DNA of 64,000 nt from JACDAN01 sp963834825 (lineage in GTDB: Bacteria; Actinomycetota; Thermoleophilia; Gaiellales; Gaiellaceae), in contig CAWICZ010000014.1 in the NCBI GenBank assembly GCA_963834825.1, forward strand, positions 1,176,933 through 1,240,932, written 5' to 3'. Every line of letters starts with the position of its first letter. Within the stretch, counting starts at the first letter, position 1. The notes under the pieces are model-generated. The model was not told the DNA's origin. It did no database searches and saw nothing but the letters and a program-made list of their open reading frames with translations. The translations under genes were made by a program, and so were the position numbers. Positions 1-7,711 of the stretch are shown one piece after another.

Positions 1-335
1 GCCGTCCCACGACCGTACAGCCAGCCGTCCCGAACGACGGGCTCGAACGGCGGCGTCTCCCACTCCTCGAGCGGTCCGGGCGGCTGGACGTCGAAGTGCC
101 CGTAGACGAGCACCGTGGGAGCGTCGCCGCCGCCGGAGGCACGAATCTCGCCGACGACCAACGGAAATGTCTCGGTCTCGACGAGCTCGGCGTCGCCGCC
201 GGCGGCACGGACGAAGTCACGGACCCACTCGCCGGCCCGCCGCACGTCCCCCGCGTGCTCGGGATCGGCGCTGATGCTCTGGATGCGAAGGAACTCGGAA
301 AGCTCCTCCAACCAAGCTGGATCCAACTCAGCCAC
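1..335 (-). CDS. M20-family metallopeptidase/dipeptidase, N-terminal part (runs off window)
   Basis: This is the first 111 codons of a zinc aminopeptidase/dipeptidase of the M20 family; the rest lies beyond base 1. The translation has the family's first metal-binding block, VLVYGHFDVQPPG, with the metal-ligand histidine, followed by LEEWETPPFEP and a DGWLYGRG block, as in M20 dipeptidases that hydrolyse short peptides in the cytoplasm. The start is taken as GTG at 335-333, because an in-frame TAG lies at 350-348 and no ATG is available in between. A TAGACT -10-like box lies 9 bases upstream, which suggests a leaderless transcript. It lies just after sigA on the same strand. The substrate cannot be told from this fragment. 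Confidence 0.85.
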   Translation of the reverse strand, partial: MAELDPAWLEELSEFLRIQSISADPEHAGDVRRAGEWVRDFVRAAGGDAELVETETFPLVVGEIRASGGGDAPTVLVYGHFDVQPPGPLEEWETPPFEPVVRDGWLYGRGT

Positions 336-344
336 GCGGGCGCG

Positions 345-350
345 AGTCTA
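345..350 (-). promoter_or_regulatory. -10 box TAGACT of the M20 peptidase gene
   Basis: TAGACT fits TANNNT and ends 9 bases before the GTG start, a spacing that would place the transcript start at or next to the start codon. No convincing -35 box is seen. Inferred. Confidence 0.4.
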
Positions 351-364
351 TTGAGTCGCCGCGG

Positions 365-382
365 AGCGGGCTTTGCCCCGCT
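365..382 (-). terminator. Short hairpin overlapping the sigA stop codon
   Basis: AGCGGG at 365-370 pairs with CCCGCT at 377-382 around a six-base loop, so the stem includes the first base of the sigA TAA stop. It lacks a T run. GC-rich actinobacteria often use such hairpins as terminators, so this is a possible end of the sigA transcript. Confidence 0.35.
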
Positions 383-1578
383 TAGGCGACGCGAAGCTTC
401 TGCGAGTCGGCGAGCGCCCGGAGCTTCTTCAGGCTCTGGTTCTCGATCTGCCTGATCCGCTCGCGGGTGACCTCGAACGTTCGGCCGACCTCGTCGAGCG
501 TCCTCGGCTGTTCGCCGTTCAGGCCGTACCGCAGCTCGAGCACGCGGCGCTCCCGCTCCGACAGGGTTCCGAGGATCTTCTTCAGCGTCTCCTTGCGGAG
601 CACGTTCTCGGCCAGCTCGTCGGGCAGCGGCGCCAGCTCGTCGGTGATGAAGTGCCCGAATTCCGACTCCTCGTCGTCGCCGACGGGCTTCTCGAGCGAG
701 ACGGGCGTCTGGGCGCTCCGGCGGATCTGGTCGACCTCGTCGATGGTCAGCTCGAGCTCGCGGGCGATCTCGATCGAGCTCGGCTCGCGGCCGCGCTCGG
801 CTCGGAGCTTCCGCTCGGTGCGGACGATCTTGTTCAGCTTCTCGACGACGTGGACAGGCATGCGGATCGTCCGCGCCTTGTCCGCGAGCGCCCTGGCGAC
901 GGCCTGCCGGATCCACCACGTGGCGTAGGTCGAGAACTTGAACCCCTTGCGGTGGTCGAACTTCTCCGCCGCGCGCACGAGGCCGATCGTCCCCTCCTGG
1001 ATCAGGTCGAGGAACGGAAGGCCCTGGTTTCGGTACCGCTTCGCGATCGAGACGACGAGACGGAGGTTCGCCTCGACCATGTCCTGCTTCGCCTGGTGGT
1101 CGCCGCGCTCGATCCGCTTCGCGAGCTCGATCTCCTGCGCCGCCGTGAGCAGCTCGACCTTGCCGATGTCCTTGAGGAAGAGCTGGAGCGCCTCGGTCGA
1201 AACCTCTCGCGCGTTGGCCTCGGGCTCGGCCTCGTCGTCCGCAGCCGCGTCGACGACCTCGATCTGGAGCTCGTCGATGCGGCCGTAGAGCTCATCCAGC
1301 TGGGCCGCCGAGAGCTCGAGCTCTTCGAGCGCCGCGGCCAGTTCCTCGGACGTCAGGCGCCCGGATTCCTGCGCGCGTGCGATCAGGGCTTCCAAAGCGC
1401 CCTCGGTTGTGCCTTCTCGACCGGCTCCTTCTTCTCGCTCCACCAGGTGACCCTCGCTCCCCTCAGTCCCGGTTACGGCGTTCGAATCTGGTCGTGGCTG
1501 TCGGAGTCTTCCATGAGTCTCGCTCCGTCGCCATAGGCCGACCGGCCCATCTTTCGCTTCATCGGTCCTATCCGTCAT
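382..1578 (-). CDS. sigA: Primary RNA polymerase sigma factor (SigA/RpoD)
   Basis: This 398-residue protein is a group 1 sigma-70 factor that directs RNA polymerase to housekeeping promoters. An acidic N-terminal stretch is followed by region 1.2 (LFLKDIGKVELLT, about residue 130), the region 2 core with the -10 recognition segment (FSTYATWWIRQA), region 3 (RMPVHVVEKLNK) and the region 4 helix-turn-helix (TLDEVGRTFEVTRERIRQIE). It is shorter than E. coli RpoD and lacks the large non-conserved insert. The ATG start overlaps the TGA of the upstream TPR gene by four bases, so the two are probably translationally coupled. The TANNNT boxes in front of many genes in this window are what this factor's region 2 would be expected to read. 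Confidence 0.97.
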   Translation of the reverse strand: MTDRTDEAKDGPVGLWRRSETHGRLRQPRPDSNAVTGTEGSEGHLVEREEGAGREGTTEGALEALIARAQESGRLTSEELAAALEELELSAAQLDELYGRIDELQIEVVDAAADDEAEPEANAREVSTEALQLFLKDIGKVELLTAAQEIELAKRIERGDHQAKQDMVEANLRLVVSIAKRYRNQGLPFLDLIQEGTIGLVRAAEKFDHRKGFKFSTYATWWIRQAVARALADKARTIRMPVHVVEKLNKIVRTERKLRAERGREPSSIEIARELELTIDEVDQIRRSAQTPVSLEKPVGDDEESEFGHFITDELAPLPDELAENVLRKETLKKILGTLSERERRVLELRYGLNGEQPRTLDEVGRTFEVTRERIRQIENQSLKKLRALADSQKLRVA

Positions 1579-2531
1579 TCAGGCTTACCCACATCTTCTA
1601 GACGTATGAGAAGGCGTTTCGCTTCCCTCGCAAGCGGCGATCCTCCTAGGGTCGCGGCCAGGCGGAGCTGGCGCCGGGCCTCGTCGAGCTCGCTCAGCCA
1701 GAGCAGCAGGAGGCCGAGGTGGAACCTGACCGTGGCTGCTTTCGGGTAGCGGCGGGTCAGGGGGCCGAGCCGCGAGAACGCCTGCTGTGGCCGCGCCTTG
1801 TCGAAACGGCCGACGGCGTCCGCGACGAGTGTTTCCGGGTTCGTCGGGGCGAGCCGGGCGGCCGCCGCGAACTGGTGCTGCGCCGAGATCGGCCGCTCGA
1901 GCCGCTGCAGGGCCACGCCGTAGAGCAGCTTCGCTCGGACGTCGTCGCCGCGGGCGTCTCGCGCCAGGGCCGCGACCTGCCGGGCCGGTGGTAGCCGGGA
2001 GACCTGCGGATCGGTGTCGAAGCTCGGGATGAACGTCGGGCGCCCGGGCGGGAAGGCGCGGAAGACGAGATCGGAGGCTCGAACCGCGTACGCGGTGTCG
2101 GGATCCTGCTGTCGGGTCAGCCGCCAGGCGGCGAGCGCGCCGTCGCTGTCGCCGTCCCAGAAGCGAGCGAGCCCGAGATGGAAGAGGACAGCGCCGCTGC
2201 GCGGATGGGCGTTCGCCAACTCCTCCAGCCGCGAGAGGCTGCCCTCGGGCCAGGTCGACAGCGCCTTCCCGACCTCGGCCTGGAGCGACGTGCGGCCGGC
2301 GAGAATCCGGCCGGCCTGCGGTCGGTCTCCACCCCGGTACGCCTGCGCGGCGCGCCGCAGCGCCCGCGCCTCCGCGTCGCTCCGCACGCCGAGATCGATG
2401 ACGAAGGGCGGCACCCCGCGCGGACGATCGCCGTCGCCGTCTCCGCCGAGGAGCAGCGCGCCCACCGCCACGCCGGCCGCGGCCGCGAAGGCGATCGCGG
2501 CCACGGAAGCGACGCGCAGACGACGGGACAC
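1575..2531 (-). CDS. Membrane-anchored TPR protein upstream of sigA
   Basis: A 318-residue protein with one N-terminal transmembrane or signal-anchor segment (VASVAAIAFAAAAGVAVGAL, residues 7-26), followed by repeated helical pairs of TPR type, such as HPRSGAVLFHLGLARFWDGD and YPKAATVRFHLGLLLLW. TPR arrays bind partner proteins; the partner here is unknown. The GTG at 2531 is chosen because the frame upstream is antisense to the neighbouring MoeB-like gene and because a TACAGT box sits 7 bases before it. Its stop overlaps the sigA start (ATGA), so it forms an operon with sigA. Being co-transcribed with the primary sigma factor is notable, but no function is claimed. Confidence 0.8.
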   Translation of the reverse strand: MSRRLRVASVAAIAFAAAAGVAVGALLLGGDGDGDRPRGVPPFVIDLGVRSDAEARALRRAAQAYRGGDRPQAGRILAGRTSLQAEVGKALSTWPEGSLSRLEELANAHPRSGAVLFHLGLARFWDGDSDGALAAWRLTRQQDPDTAYAVRASDLVFRAFPPGRPTFIPSFDTDPQVSRLPPARQVAALARDARGDDVRAKLLYGVALQRLERPISAQHQFAAAARLAPTNPETLVADAVGRFDKARPQQAFSRLGPLTRRYPKAATVRFHLGLLLLWLSELDEARRQLRLAATLGGSPLAREAKRLLIRLEDVGKPE

Positions 2532-2538
2532 GGCGCCG

Positions 2539-2544
2539 ACTGTA
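2539..2544 (-). promoter_or_regulatory. -10 box TACAGT of the TPR-sigA operon
   Basis: TACAGT lies 7 bases before the GTG at 2531 and about 17 bases from an opposite-strand -10 box for the cysteine operon. The whole divergent intergenic region is only 42 bases. A leaderless start is inferred. Confidence 0.5.
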
Positions 2545-2560
2545 GCTGGGTACCACTGGC

Positions 2561-2566
2561 TATCCT
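2561..2566 (+). promoter_or_regulatory. -10 box TATCCT of the cysteine operon
   Basis: TATCCT lies 7 bases before the ATG at 2574 with no Shine-Dalgarno sequence between them, the arrangement of leaderless actinobacterial transcripts. Confidence 0.5.
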
Positions 2567-2573
2567 CAATCGC

Positions 2574-3719
2574 ATGGCGACGCCTGTGGGTACCCGCGAG
2601 ATCGAGCCGGAGGAGGCGCGCGAGCAGCTCGCCGAGCCGGACGCTCCGCTGCTCCTCGACGTTCGGACCGACCGGGAACGCAGCGTCTCGTACATCCCGG
2701 GCTCCGTGCACCTGCCGATGGCGGAGGTCGAGGACCGCATCGCCGAGGTCTCGCCGGATCCGGACCGGCCGATCATCACGTACTGCGCGACCGGACGACG
2801 CTCGCTCGACATCCTTCCGACGCTGGCGGCGCTCGGCTACGCGAACGGTGCGTCGATGTCCGGCGGCATCGTCGCCTGGCAGGCGCTCGGCTACCCGACC
2901 GAGTCGCCGAGCTCGCTCGACGAGGAGAAGCTCGCGCGCTACAGCCGGCACCTTCTGATCCCCGAGGTCGGCATCGCCGGACAGCAGCGGCTGCTGGAGA
3001 CGAGCATCCTGCTGATCGGGGCCGGCGGGCTCGGCTCGCCGGCGGCGCTCTACCTGGCCGCGGCCGGGGTCGGGCGGCTCGGGATCGTCGACGACGACCG
3101 CGTCGACGCCTCCAACCTCCAGCGGCAGGTCCTCCACTCGACCGGGGAGCTCGGCGAGAGCAAGGCGGAGTCCGCACGTCGCTCTATCGAAGAGCTCAAT
3201 CCAGACGTCGAGGTCGTCACCTACGAGGAGCGGCTGAGCTCCGAGAACGTCGACCGGATCCTCGCGGAGGGCTGGGAATTCATCGTCGACGGCGCCGACA
3301 ACTTCCCGACCCGCTACCTGCTGAACGATGCGTCGGTCTGGCACGAGATCCCGGTCGTCCACGGCTCGATCTACCGCTTCGATGGCCAGGCGACGGTCTT
3401 CAAGCCGTTCGAGGGCCCGTGCTACAGGTGCCTGTTCCCACAGCCGCCGCCGCCGGAGCTGGCTCCGAGCTGCGCGGAGGGCGGCGTCCTGGGCGTCCTT
3501 CCCGGCGTGATCGGGTCGCTGCAGGCGAGCGAGGCGCTCAAGCTCGCGCTCGGGATCGGCGAGCCGCTGATCGGCCGCCTCCTGCTGTTCGACGCGCTGG
3601 CGACCTCGTTCAGCGAGGTCAAGGTTCGCCGCGACCCGGCCTGCCCGGTGTGTGGCGACAACCCAACGATCACCGAGTACATCGACTACGCCGACTTCTG
3701 CGGCGTCCCAGGATCGTGA
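2574..3719 (+). CDS. moeZ: Rhodanese-MoeB/ThiF fusion: adenylyltransferase/sulfurtransferase activating CysO
   Basis: This 381-residue protein activates and sulfurates a ubiquitin-like carrier protein. Residues about 10-108 form a rhodanese domain with the persulfide cysteine in YCATGRRS (Cys71). Residues from about 115 form the ThiF/MoeB domain: the ATP-binding GAGGLGSPAALY loop, DDDRVDASNLQRQ, a conserved cysteine in PSCAEGGVLG and zinc pairs CYRC and CPVC. Mycobacterial MoeZ has the ThiF domain first and rhodanese last; here the order is reversed. It would adenylate the CysO C-terminus and pass sulfur to it. It is the first gene of a tightly coupled run with cysO (GTGA overlap), cysM and mec, which supports a role in cysteine rather than molybdopterin synthesis, although serving both is possible. 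Confidence 0.92.
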   Translation: MATPVGTREIEPEEAREQLAEPDAPLLLDVRTDRERSVSYIPGSVHLPMAEVEDRIAEVSPDPDRPIITYCATGRRSLDILPTLAALGYANGASMSGGIVAWQALGYPTESPSSLDEEKLARYSRHLLIPEVGIAGQQRLLETSILLIGAGGLGSPAALYLAAAGVGRLGIVDDDRVDASNLQRQVLHSTGELGESKAESARRSIEELNPDVEVVTYEERLSSENVDRILAEGWEFIVDGADNFPTRYLLNDASVWHEIPVVHGSIYRFDGQATVFKPFEGPCYRCLFPQPPPPELAPSCAEGGVLGVLPGVIGSLQASEALKLALGIGEPLIGRLLLFDALATSFSEVKVRRDPACPVCGDNPTITEYIDYADFCGVPGS

Positions 3720-3988
3720 CGACGGTGCGGATCCCGCCGACGCTGCGGGAGCAAACCGAGGGGCAGGCCACGCTGGAGGCCAGCGGTGACACCGTCCGCC
3801 AGGTGCTCGACGACGTGGCAGGCCGCTTTCCGGCCCTCCGCGAGCGGATCTACGCCGACGGCGACCTGGCGGGCTTCGTCAACGTCTACGCCGACGGGGA
3901 GGACGTGCGAACCCGGGACGGCCTCGAGACGGCGGTTTCGGACCGGTCGACCGTGATCTTGCTACCGGCGATGGCCGGTGGTCGCTAA
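3716..3988 (+). CDS. cysO: CysO-type ubiquitin-like sulfur carrier protein (MoaD/ThiS fold)
   Basis: A 90-residue MoaD/ThiS-family protein that carries sulfur as a C-terminal glycine thiocarboxylate. It shows IPPTLREQT near the N-terminus, the central FVNVYADGEDVR strand and the VILLPAMAGG ending typical of CysO. The GTG start overlaps the stop of the upstream gene. The diglycine (residues 88-89) is followed by one extra arginine, so the tail is GGR rather than the free GG that the activating enzyme needs; the related carrier QbsE also carries a tail that a JAMM protease removes. Its last bases overlap the cysM start. Placement between the activating enzyme and CysM makes CysO more likely than MoaD or ThiS. 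Confidence 0.9.
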   Translation: MTTVRIPPTLREQTEGQATLEASGDTVRQVLDDVAGRFPALRERIYADGDLAGFVNVYADGEDVRTRDGLETAVSDRSTVILLPAMAGGR

Positions 3989-4907
3989 CAGCGTCCTCGA
4001 CCTCATCGGGCGCACGCCGCTCGTCGAGCTCCGCCGCCTCTCGCCGAAGCCGTCGGTTCGCCTCTACGCGAAGCTCGAGGGCCAGAATCCGACCGGGTCG
4101 ATCAAGGACCGCGTCGCGGTCGCGATGATCGAGGCGGCGGAGGAGTCCGGCGAGCTCCAGCCCGGTCGTACGCTCCTCGAGCCGACGAGCGGCAATACCG
4201 GCATCTCACTCGCGATGGTCGCGCGCGTGAAGAACTACTCACTCACGTGCGTCATGCCAGAGAACGCAACCGAGGAGCGCAAGCGCCTGCTCAAGCTGAT
4301 GGGCGCCCAGATCATCCTCTCACCGGCAAACGAGGGCACCAACGGCTCCGTGCAGGCGGCACTCGAGCTTGCGGCGCGGGACTCGCGTTACTTCATGCCG
4401 TTCCAGTACGCGAACGAGGCCAATCCGCGCGCCCACTACGCCGGGACGGGGACCGAGATCGTCGACGAGCTCGACCGCGTCGACGTCTTCGTGGCCGGCC
4501 TCGGCACCGGGGGGACGCTGATGGGTGCCGGCGCGCGCTTGCGCGAGGCGTTCCCGCAGGCGGTCATCGCCGCCGCCGAGCCGCTCCCCGGCGACCCGGT
4601 GATCGGGCTCCGTTCGCTCGAGGACGGCTACGTGCCGCCGATCCTCGACGTCTCGAAGCTCGACCGGAAGCTCCTGGTGACGAATGCCGACTCGGTTGCC
4701 GGCGTCCGGGCGCTTCTCGACGAGGAGGCGATCTTCGCCGGAATCTCTTCGGGTGCGGTCGTACACGTTGCGAGAAAGCTCGGCGCGGAGCTCGATGAGG
4801 GCGTCGTCGTCTGCGTGCTCGCCGACGGCGGTTGGAAGTACCTCTCGGCGTCGTTCTGGGCCGCTGACGACCTCGAGGCGGCGATGGAGACCTCGATCTG
4901 GTGGTAG
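3978..4907 (+). CDS. cysM: O-phosphoserine sulfhydrylase CysM (CysO-dependent cysteine synthase)
   Basis: A 309-residue fold-type II PLP enzyme that joins sulfur from thiocarboxylated CysO to an activated serine, O-phosphoserine in the mycobacterial enzyme. GRTPLVEL opens the protein, the PLP lysine is in NPTGSIKDR (Lys43), substrate loop TSGNTGISL follows, then the phosphate loop GLGTGGTLMGAG and SSGAVVHVA. The C-terminal tail, GWKYLSASFWAADDLEAAME, resembles the active-site lid of Mycobacterium tuberculosis CysM and is absent from ordinary CysK. The GTG start at 3978 overlaps the end of cysO by 11 bases. Family assignment is firm; use of O-phosphoserine is inferred from the lid and the neighbours. 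Confidence 0.93.
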   Translation: MVANSVLDLIGRTPLVELRRLSPKPSVRLYAKLEGQNPTGSIKDRVAVAMIEAAEESGELQPGRTLLEPTSGNTGISLAMVARVKNYSLTCVMPENATEERKRLLKLMGAQIILSPANEGTNGSVQAALELAARDSRYFMPFQYANEANPRAHYAGTGTEIVDELDRVDVFVAGLGTGGTLMGAGARLREAFPQAVIAAAEPLPGDPVIGLRSLEDGYVPPILDVSKLDRKLLVTNADSVAGVRALLDEEAIFAGISSGAVVHVARKLGAELDEGVVVCVLADGGWKYLSASFWAADDLEAAMETSIWW

Positions 4908-5275
4908 TGCCCGACGAGATCCGTCAGCGCCTTGTCGAGCACGCACGGGCCGAGGCGCCGAACGAGGCGTGCGGCCTCGTCGCGTTCCGAGACGGCGTCG
5001 CCGAGCGCTACCTCCCGGGCGAGAACACGCTCGCGAGCCCGTATCGTTTCGAGCTGCGCCCGCGCGACCCCGCCGACTTCTTCCTCGAGGACGAGGGCTA
5101 CGAATTGGCCGTCTTCCACTCTCACCCCGAGACCGCGCCACGCCCGTCCCGGACGGACATCGCCAACATCGGGCTCTGGGAGGGGCGGCCGTACCTGATC
5201 CTCGGGCTCGCGACTGGCGAGCTCGCCGGCTGGCGCATCCGCGACGGCGGCGTCGAGGAGCTCGAGCTGGCATGA
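4901..5275 (+). CDS. mec: Mec-like JAMM/MPN+ metalloprotease
   Basis: A 124-residue zinc protease of the JAMM family; in mycobacteria Mec frees cysteine from the CysO-cysteine adduct. The complete catalytic set is present: Glu22 in NEACGLV and the H-x-H-x7-S-x2-D motif at His73, His75, Ser83 and Asp86. GTG at 4901 or, just as plausibly, GTG at 4907 (sharing one base with the cysM TAG) is the start. It may also trim the arginine from the GGR end of CysO. It overlaps cysM and, by ATGA, the flavoenzyme behind it. Confidence 0.93.
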   Translation: MVVPDEIRQRLVEHARAEAPNEACGLVAFRDGVAERYLPGENTLASPYRFELRPRDPADFFLEDEGYELAVFHSHPETAPRPSRTDIANIGLWEGRPYLILGLATGELAGWRIRDGGVEELELA

Positions 5276-6345
5276 GCGGGAGCGCGGCGGTCGTCGGCGC
5301 CGGCATCTTCGGCGCATCGCTCGCCTACCGGCTGGCCCGCGACGGCTGGGACGTGACGCTGTACGAGCGCCACGAGCCCGGCAACCTCCGTGCGGCCTCA
5401 GGGGGAGAGTCACGGCTCATCCGCTACGCGCACGGCGACGGCGCCTGGTACACGCGCTCGGCCTGGCGCGCGCGCGAGCTGTGGCGCGAGCTCGAGGCGG
5501 AGACCGGCCGGGAGCTGCTGGTCGAGTCGGGAGTCGTGTGGTTCGCTCGCTCCGAAGACGGCTGGGAGGCGGAGAGCGAACGCGTGCTGCGCGCGGAAGG
5601 GATCCCGGTCGAGCGGCTCGCGCCCGAAGCCGGCCGCGAGCTCTTCCCCTCCTTCGAGCCGGGCGACATCGAGTTCATCCTCTGGGAGCCGCAGGCCGGC
5701 GTCCTTCGTGCCCGCCAGGCCACGCTCGCCACCGCGGAGGCCGCACAGCGGGCCGGAGTGCGTCTCGTCCACCGTGAGGTCTCGCCGGGCGAGGTCGAAG
5801 CCGACGTCGTCGTCTGGGCCTGTGGCGCCTGGCTCCCGGCGCTCTTCAAGCTGCCGATCCGCGTGACGAAGCAGGACGTCCTCTTCTTCTCGGCCGAGGG
5901 TTGGACGACGCCCGGCGTCCCGGCCTGGGTCGACTACGACCAGGCGATCTACGGCCTCGGCGACCTCGACGGCAAGGGCGTCAAGGTCGCGCCGGACGCG
6001 GAGGGGCCCGAGTTCGATCCCGAGCTCGGTGAGCGGGAGGCCTCGCCGGAGACCGAGCGGCGCGCCCGCGCCTACCTGGCGGAGCGCTTCCCCATGCTCC
6101 GCGACGCACCGCTCTCGGGCTTCACGGTGTGCCAGTACGCGCTCACGCCGGACACGAACTTCGTCCTCGCGCGCCACGAGGATCAGTGGATCCTCGGCGG
6201 CGGGTCCGGCCATGGGTTCAAGCACGGCCCGGCCCTCGCCGAGTACGCGGCCCGCGTCGTGTCCGGGAAGGAGGAGCCGCTCGATCAGTTCGGGCTCGGC
6301 CCGCGCACGGGCGGACCGAGCCTTCGAACCGCGGGAACTACTTAA
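5272..6345 (+). CDS. FAD-dependent oxidoreductase, monomeric sarcosine oxidase-like (DAO family)
   Basis: A 357-residue flavoprotein of the D-amino-acid oxidase superfamily. It opens with the Rossmann dinucleotide motif VVGAGIFGASLAYRLA (residues 7-22) and ends with GGGSGHGFKHGPALAE, the FAD-contacting C-terminal motif of sarcosine and N-methyl-amino-acid oxidases. A cysteine in FTVCQYALTPD aligns with the cysteine that binds FAD covalently in monomeric sarcosine oxidase. Members oxidise N-methyl amino acids or related amines; the substrate here is unknown. The ATG overlaps the mec stop (ATGA), so it is translated with the cysteine genes, but its link to that pathway is unclear. Its 3' end overlaps the convergent cupredoxin gene by 8 bases. 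Confidence 0.85.
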   Translation: MSGSAAVVGAGIFGASLAYRLARDGWDVTLYERHEPGNLRAASGGESRLIRYAHGDGAWYTRSAWRARELWRELEAETGRELLVESGVVWFARSEDGWEAESERVLRAEGIPVERLAPEAGRELFPSFEPGDIEFILWEPQAGVLRARQATLATAEAAQRAGVRLVHREVSPGEVEADVVVWACGAWLPALFKLPIRVTKQDVLFFSAEGWTTPGVPAWVDYDQAIYGLGDLDGKGVKVAPDAEGPEFDPELGEREASPETERRARAYLAERFPMLRDAPLSGFTVCQYALTPDTNFVLARHEDQWILGGGSGHGFKHGPALAEYAARVVSGKEEPLDQFGLGPRTGGPSLRTAGTT

Positions 6346-6697
6346 CGCGGAAGGTTCCCTTCATCCCGATCGCGCGATGCGGGGTGCAGTAGTAGGTGTA
6401 CGTGCCGCGCTTGAGCGTCACGTTCACGGTCTTCGTGCCCATGTAGGCCAGGCCCGTGATCACCTTGTTCCGCACGCCGGGACCGGTGAGCACGAAGTTG
6501 TGGTTCGCGGACTTGTCGCTCACGGTGAGCGTGTAGCGGCCGGGTTTGAGGCTCGTGACCTTCTTGCCCGCCTTCTTGAGCGTGATCGTGAGCCCTGGCC
6601 CGGTCGTTCCCGTCACTTTCGTCGCGCTCAGGACCGCGAATGCGGTCGGCGGGACGAGGAGGGCCAGGACTGTGATCAGAGGGAGAAAACGTCGCAT
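6338..6697 (-). CDS. Secreted plastocyanin-like cupredoxin
   Basis: A 119-residue exported blue-copper protein. Residues 1-21 form a signal peptide (arginine pair, hydrophobic core, TAFA cleavage region). The type 1 copper ligands are His66 (ANHNFV), Cys104 and His107 (YYCTPH) and Met112 (IGMKG), in the order and spacing of plastocyanin-like proteins. It would shuttle electrons or bind copper outside the membrane. AAGGAG lies 8 bases before the ATG. No electron-transfer partner gene is adjacent. Confidence 0.9.
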   Translation of the reverse strand: MRRFLPLITVLALLVPPTAFAVLSATKVTGTTGPGLTITLKKAGKKVTSLKPGRYTLTVSDKSANHNFVLTGPGVRNKVITGLAYMGTKTVNVTLKRGTYTYYCTPHRAIGMKGTFRVK

Positions 6698-6739
6698 CGC
6701 ATCAGCTCCTTCGCTTGCTGGGACACTTGAGTCTTACGG

Positions 6740-6988
6740 ATGGACACTCCGACCGGATGGGCCGAGATCGACGGGGCGCTCGAACGCGAGTTCGAGTTCA
6801 AGAACTTCGCCGAGGCGCTCGCGTTCGTGAACCGTGTCGGCGCGGCTGCGGAGGAGGCGGACCACCACCCCGACATCGAGCTCCACTGGAATCGCTTGAA
6901 GCTGCGGTGGTGGACGCACGCCACGGGCACGATCACCGAGCGCGACCGTGAGCTGGCCCGGCGTACGAACGAGCTCGTCGAGAGTTAG
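6740..6988 (+). CDS. phhB: 4a-hydroxytetrahydrobiopterin dehydratase (PCD/DCoH family)
   Basis: An 82-residue protein of the pterin-4a-carbinolamine dehydratase family, which recycles the pterin cofactor after aromatic amino acid hydroxylation. The family motif EEADHHPDIEL, with its paired histidines, is present, followed by the conserved LRWWTHATGTIT. Length is slightly below the usual 95-100 residues. No hydroxylase gene is next to it, so another dehydratase role is possible. Its 3' end overlaps the convergent membrane protein gene by 4 bases. Confidence 0.88.
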   Translation: MDTPTGWAEIDGALEREFEFKNFAEALAFVNRVGAAAEEADHHPDIELHWNRLKLRWWTHATGTITERDRELARRTNELVES

Positions 6989-7695
6989 GCCGGCGCCGCG
7001 GGAGGCGGAGGCTCGGCCGCGGCCGGCGCGGGCGCTTCCTTCGCCGCCCGCAGGCGGTAGTAGAGCAGCGTCCAGGCGAGGGCGACGAACGGCGTCGCGA
7101 GCGTCCCGACGATGATCTCCGACAGGAAGCTCTGAAGCCAGTCCGCAAACGGGATCAACACGAGGCCGAGCAGGATCCTGAAGGCGATGAAGAGCAGGAT
7201 CGTCAGCACGATCACGCCGAAGACGCTCCAGCCGTGGCCCCGGACGAGCTCGCGGCTGCGACCGAACGCCTCGCCCGCGCGTCGCTTCTCCAGGACGATC
7301 ACGGGGATGATCAGGATCCACCAGGTCAGGAGCACGAGCCCGGGGACGATCAGAAGCAGCAGCCCGAGGGCGATTCCGAGCCCGGCAAGGACGCCGCCCA
7401 CGATGATCGCGGGCAGCTGCGGTCGCACGTGGTCGAAGGTCTCCCTGAGCGAGAGATCGGCACGTCCGTCCCGAACGTCCTGCACAGCTGTCACCAACGC
7501 GCCCTGCAGCCAGAAAGTCGCGATCAGCGAGACGATCGCGGCGAGGATGGCGCCGACCCATGTGAGCAGGGCGACGAGCACGAGCGCGATCAGCGCGACG
7601 GCGAGGTAGACGACGAAGGAGATCGTCAGGAAGTGCCGCCAGTGGCGCTTGTAGAGGTCCCAGGCCTCGCTGAGGACTCCCTCGGTCGGGCTCAT
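6985..7695 (-). CDS. Multi-pass membrane protein, function unknown
   Basis: A 236-residue integral membrane protein with about five to six hydrophobic segments (for example YLAVALIALVLVALLTWVGA and LLLLIVPGLVLLTWWILII) and a proline/alanine-rich cytoplasmic tail. The layout, with an amphipathic LSEAWDLYKRHWRHFLT N-terminus, resembles the glycerophosphodiester phosphodiesterase membrane-domain family found alone in many actinobacteria. No catalytic motif is visible. It follows the receiver-domain gene after 16 bases on the same strand, so the two may be co-transcribed. Confidence 0.7.
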   Translation of the reverse strand: MSPTEGVLSEAWDLYKRHWRHFLTISFVVYLAVALIALVLVALLTWVGAILAAIVSLIATFWLQGALVTAVQDVRDGRADLSLRETFDHVRPQLPAIIVGGVLAGLGIALGLLLLIVPGLVLLTWWILIIPVIVLEKRRAGEAFGRSRELVRGHGWSVFGVIVLTILLFIAFRILLGLVLIPFADWLQSFLSEIIVGTLATPFVALAWTLLYYRLRAAKEAPAPAAAEPPPPAAPA

Positions 7696-7711
7696 GGCGC
7701 GACCCTAACCA

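Noticed and set aside
373..1536. Plus-strand frame of 387 residues opposite sigA
   Set aside because: It is the antisense shadow of sigA, with the leucine/arginine/aspartate-rich composition that GC-rich codon bias produces.
2532..3362. Long minus-strand open frame running through the rhodanese-MoeB gene and joined to the TPR protein
   Set aside because: The upstream part is antisense to a well-supported gene; the TPR protein has a good GTG start at 2531 with a -10 box.
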